From CAYQLT01 sp964418425 (GTDB lineage: Bacteria; Bacillota; Limnochordia; Limnochordales; Geochordaceae), in contig CAYQLT010000044.1 of NCBI GenBank assembly GCA_964418425.1, positions 1-21,190 on the forward strand: DNA of 21,190 bases. Direction: 5' to 3'. Below, in pieces: positions 21,171-21,190 of this stretch (position 1 is the first letter of the stretch; every line of letters starts with the position of its first letter). The notes below the pieces were generated by a model. The model searched no databases. It was not told the DNA's origin and saw only the letters and a list, made by a program, of their open reading frames with translations. Made by a program: the position numbers and the translations under genes.

Positions 21171-21190
21171 GCGCCCACCCCCCGACCCGG

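Noticed and set aside
1..21190. CRISPR arrays, insertion sequences, prophage genes, tRNA and rRNA genes
   Set aside because: No regularly spaced repeats, transposase motifs, phage proteins or RNA gene cores were seen anywhere in the window.

Overview
The window is a GC-rich stretch with tightly packed genes. It most resembles a high-GC, possibly diderm member of the Bacillota (Limnochordia/Thermaerobacter/Symbiobacterium-like); this placement is inferred from gene content, not from a marker gene. The pointers are a FapA/DUF342 protein, an RsbU/RsbW/STAS-type partner-switching cassette, a cyclic-di-GMP-I riboswitch, strong AGGGGG-type ribosome binding sites, and a predicted small outer-membrane beta-barrel protein. 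GC-richness leaves long open frames opposite nearly every gene; these are shadows and were left out.

Layout. 1-417: 3' end of a FapA-like gene (+). 483-3209 (-): a partner-switching operon of PP2C/GAF phosphatase, HATPase anti-sigma-like protein and STAS antagonist, each overlapping the next. 3298-4140 (+): a TPR protein. 4130-4619 (-): a class I c-di-GMP riboswitch with its own promoter and intrinsic terminator, controlling an 80-residue secreted protein. 4722-7455 (+): a CRP/FNR-type dyad, then a three-gene heme-copper reductase (small membrane subunit, CuA subunit II, subunit I). Subunit I aligns with the ba3 (B) family, but Gln replaces the essential cross-linked Tyr, so it may be a nitric oxide reductase rather than an oxidase. 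7452-9610 (-): copper genes converging on it, namely a PCu(A)C chaperone, a DeoR-type HTH fused to a NosL-like Cys-rich domain, and CtaG. 9952-12161 (-): a short-chain dehydrogenase and a membrane diguanylate cyclase. 12370-12915 (-): the beta-barrel protein. 13091-21170 (-): a catabolic/transport operon of hydro-lyase beta subunit, MmgE/PrpD protein, luciferase-like oxidoreductase (broken by a 100-N assembly gap) and a complete LivKHMGF-type ABC importer.

How the genes connect. The copper genes flanking the reductase would supply its CuA and CuB centres, and the NosL-like regulator could sense copper status. The upstream dyad is what an FNR/DNR/CRP-type regulator would bind, in line with oxygen or NO control. 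Cyclic di-GMP made by the cyclase at 9952-11253 could feed the riboswitch at 4498-4589, predicted to switch the small secreted protein OFF. The Liv importer and the enzymes upstream of it look like one unit for importing and degrading an unidentified carboxylate or amino-acid-like compound.
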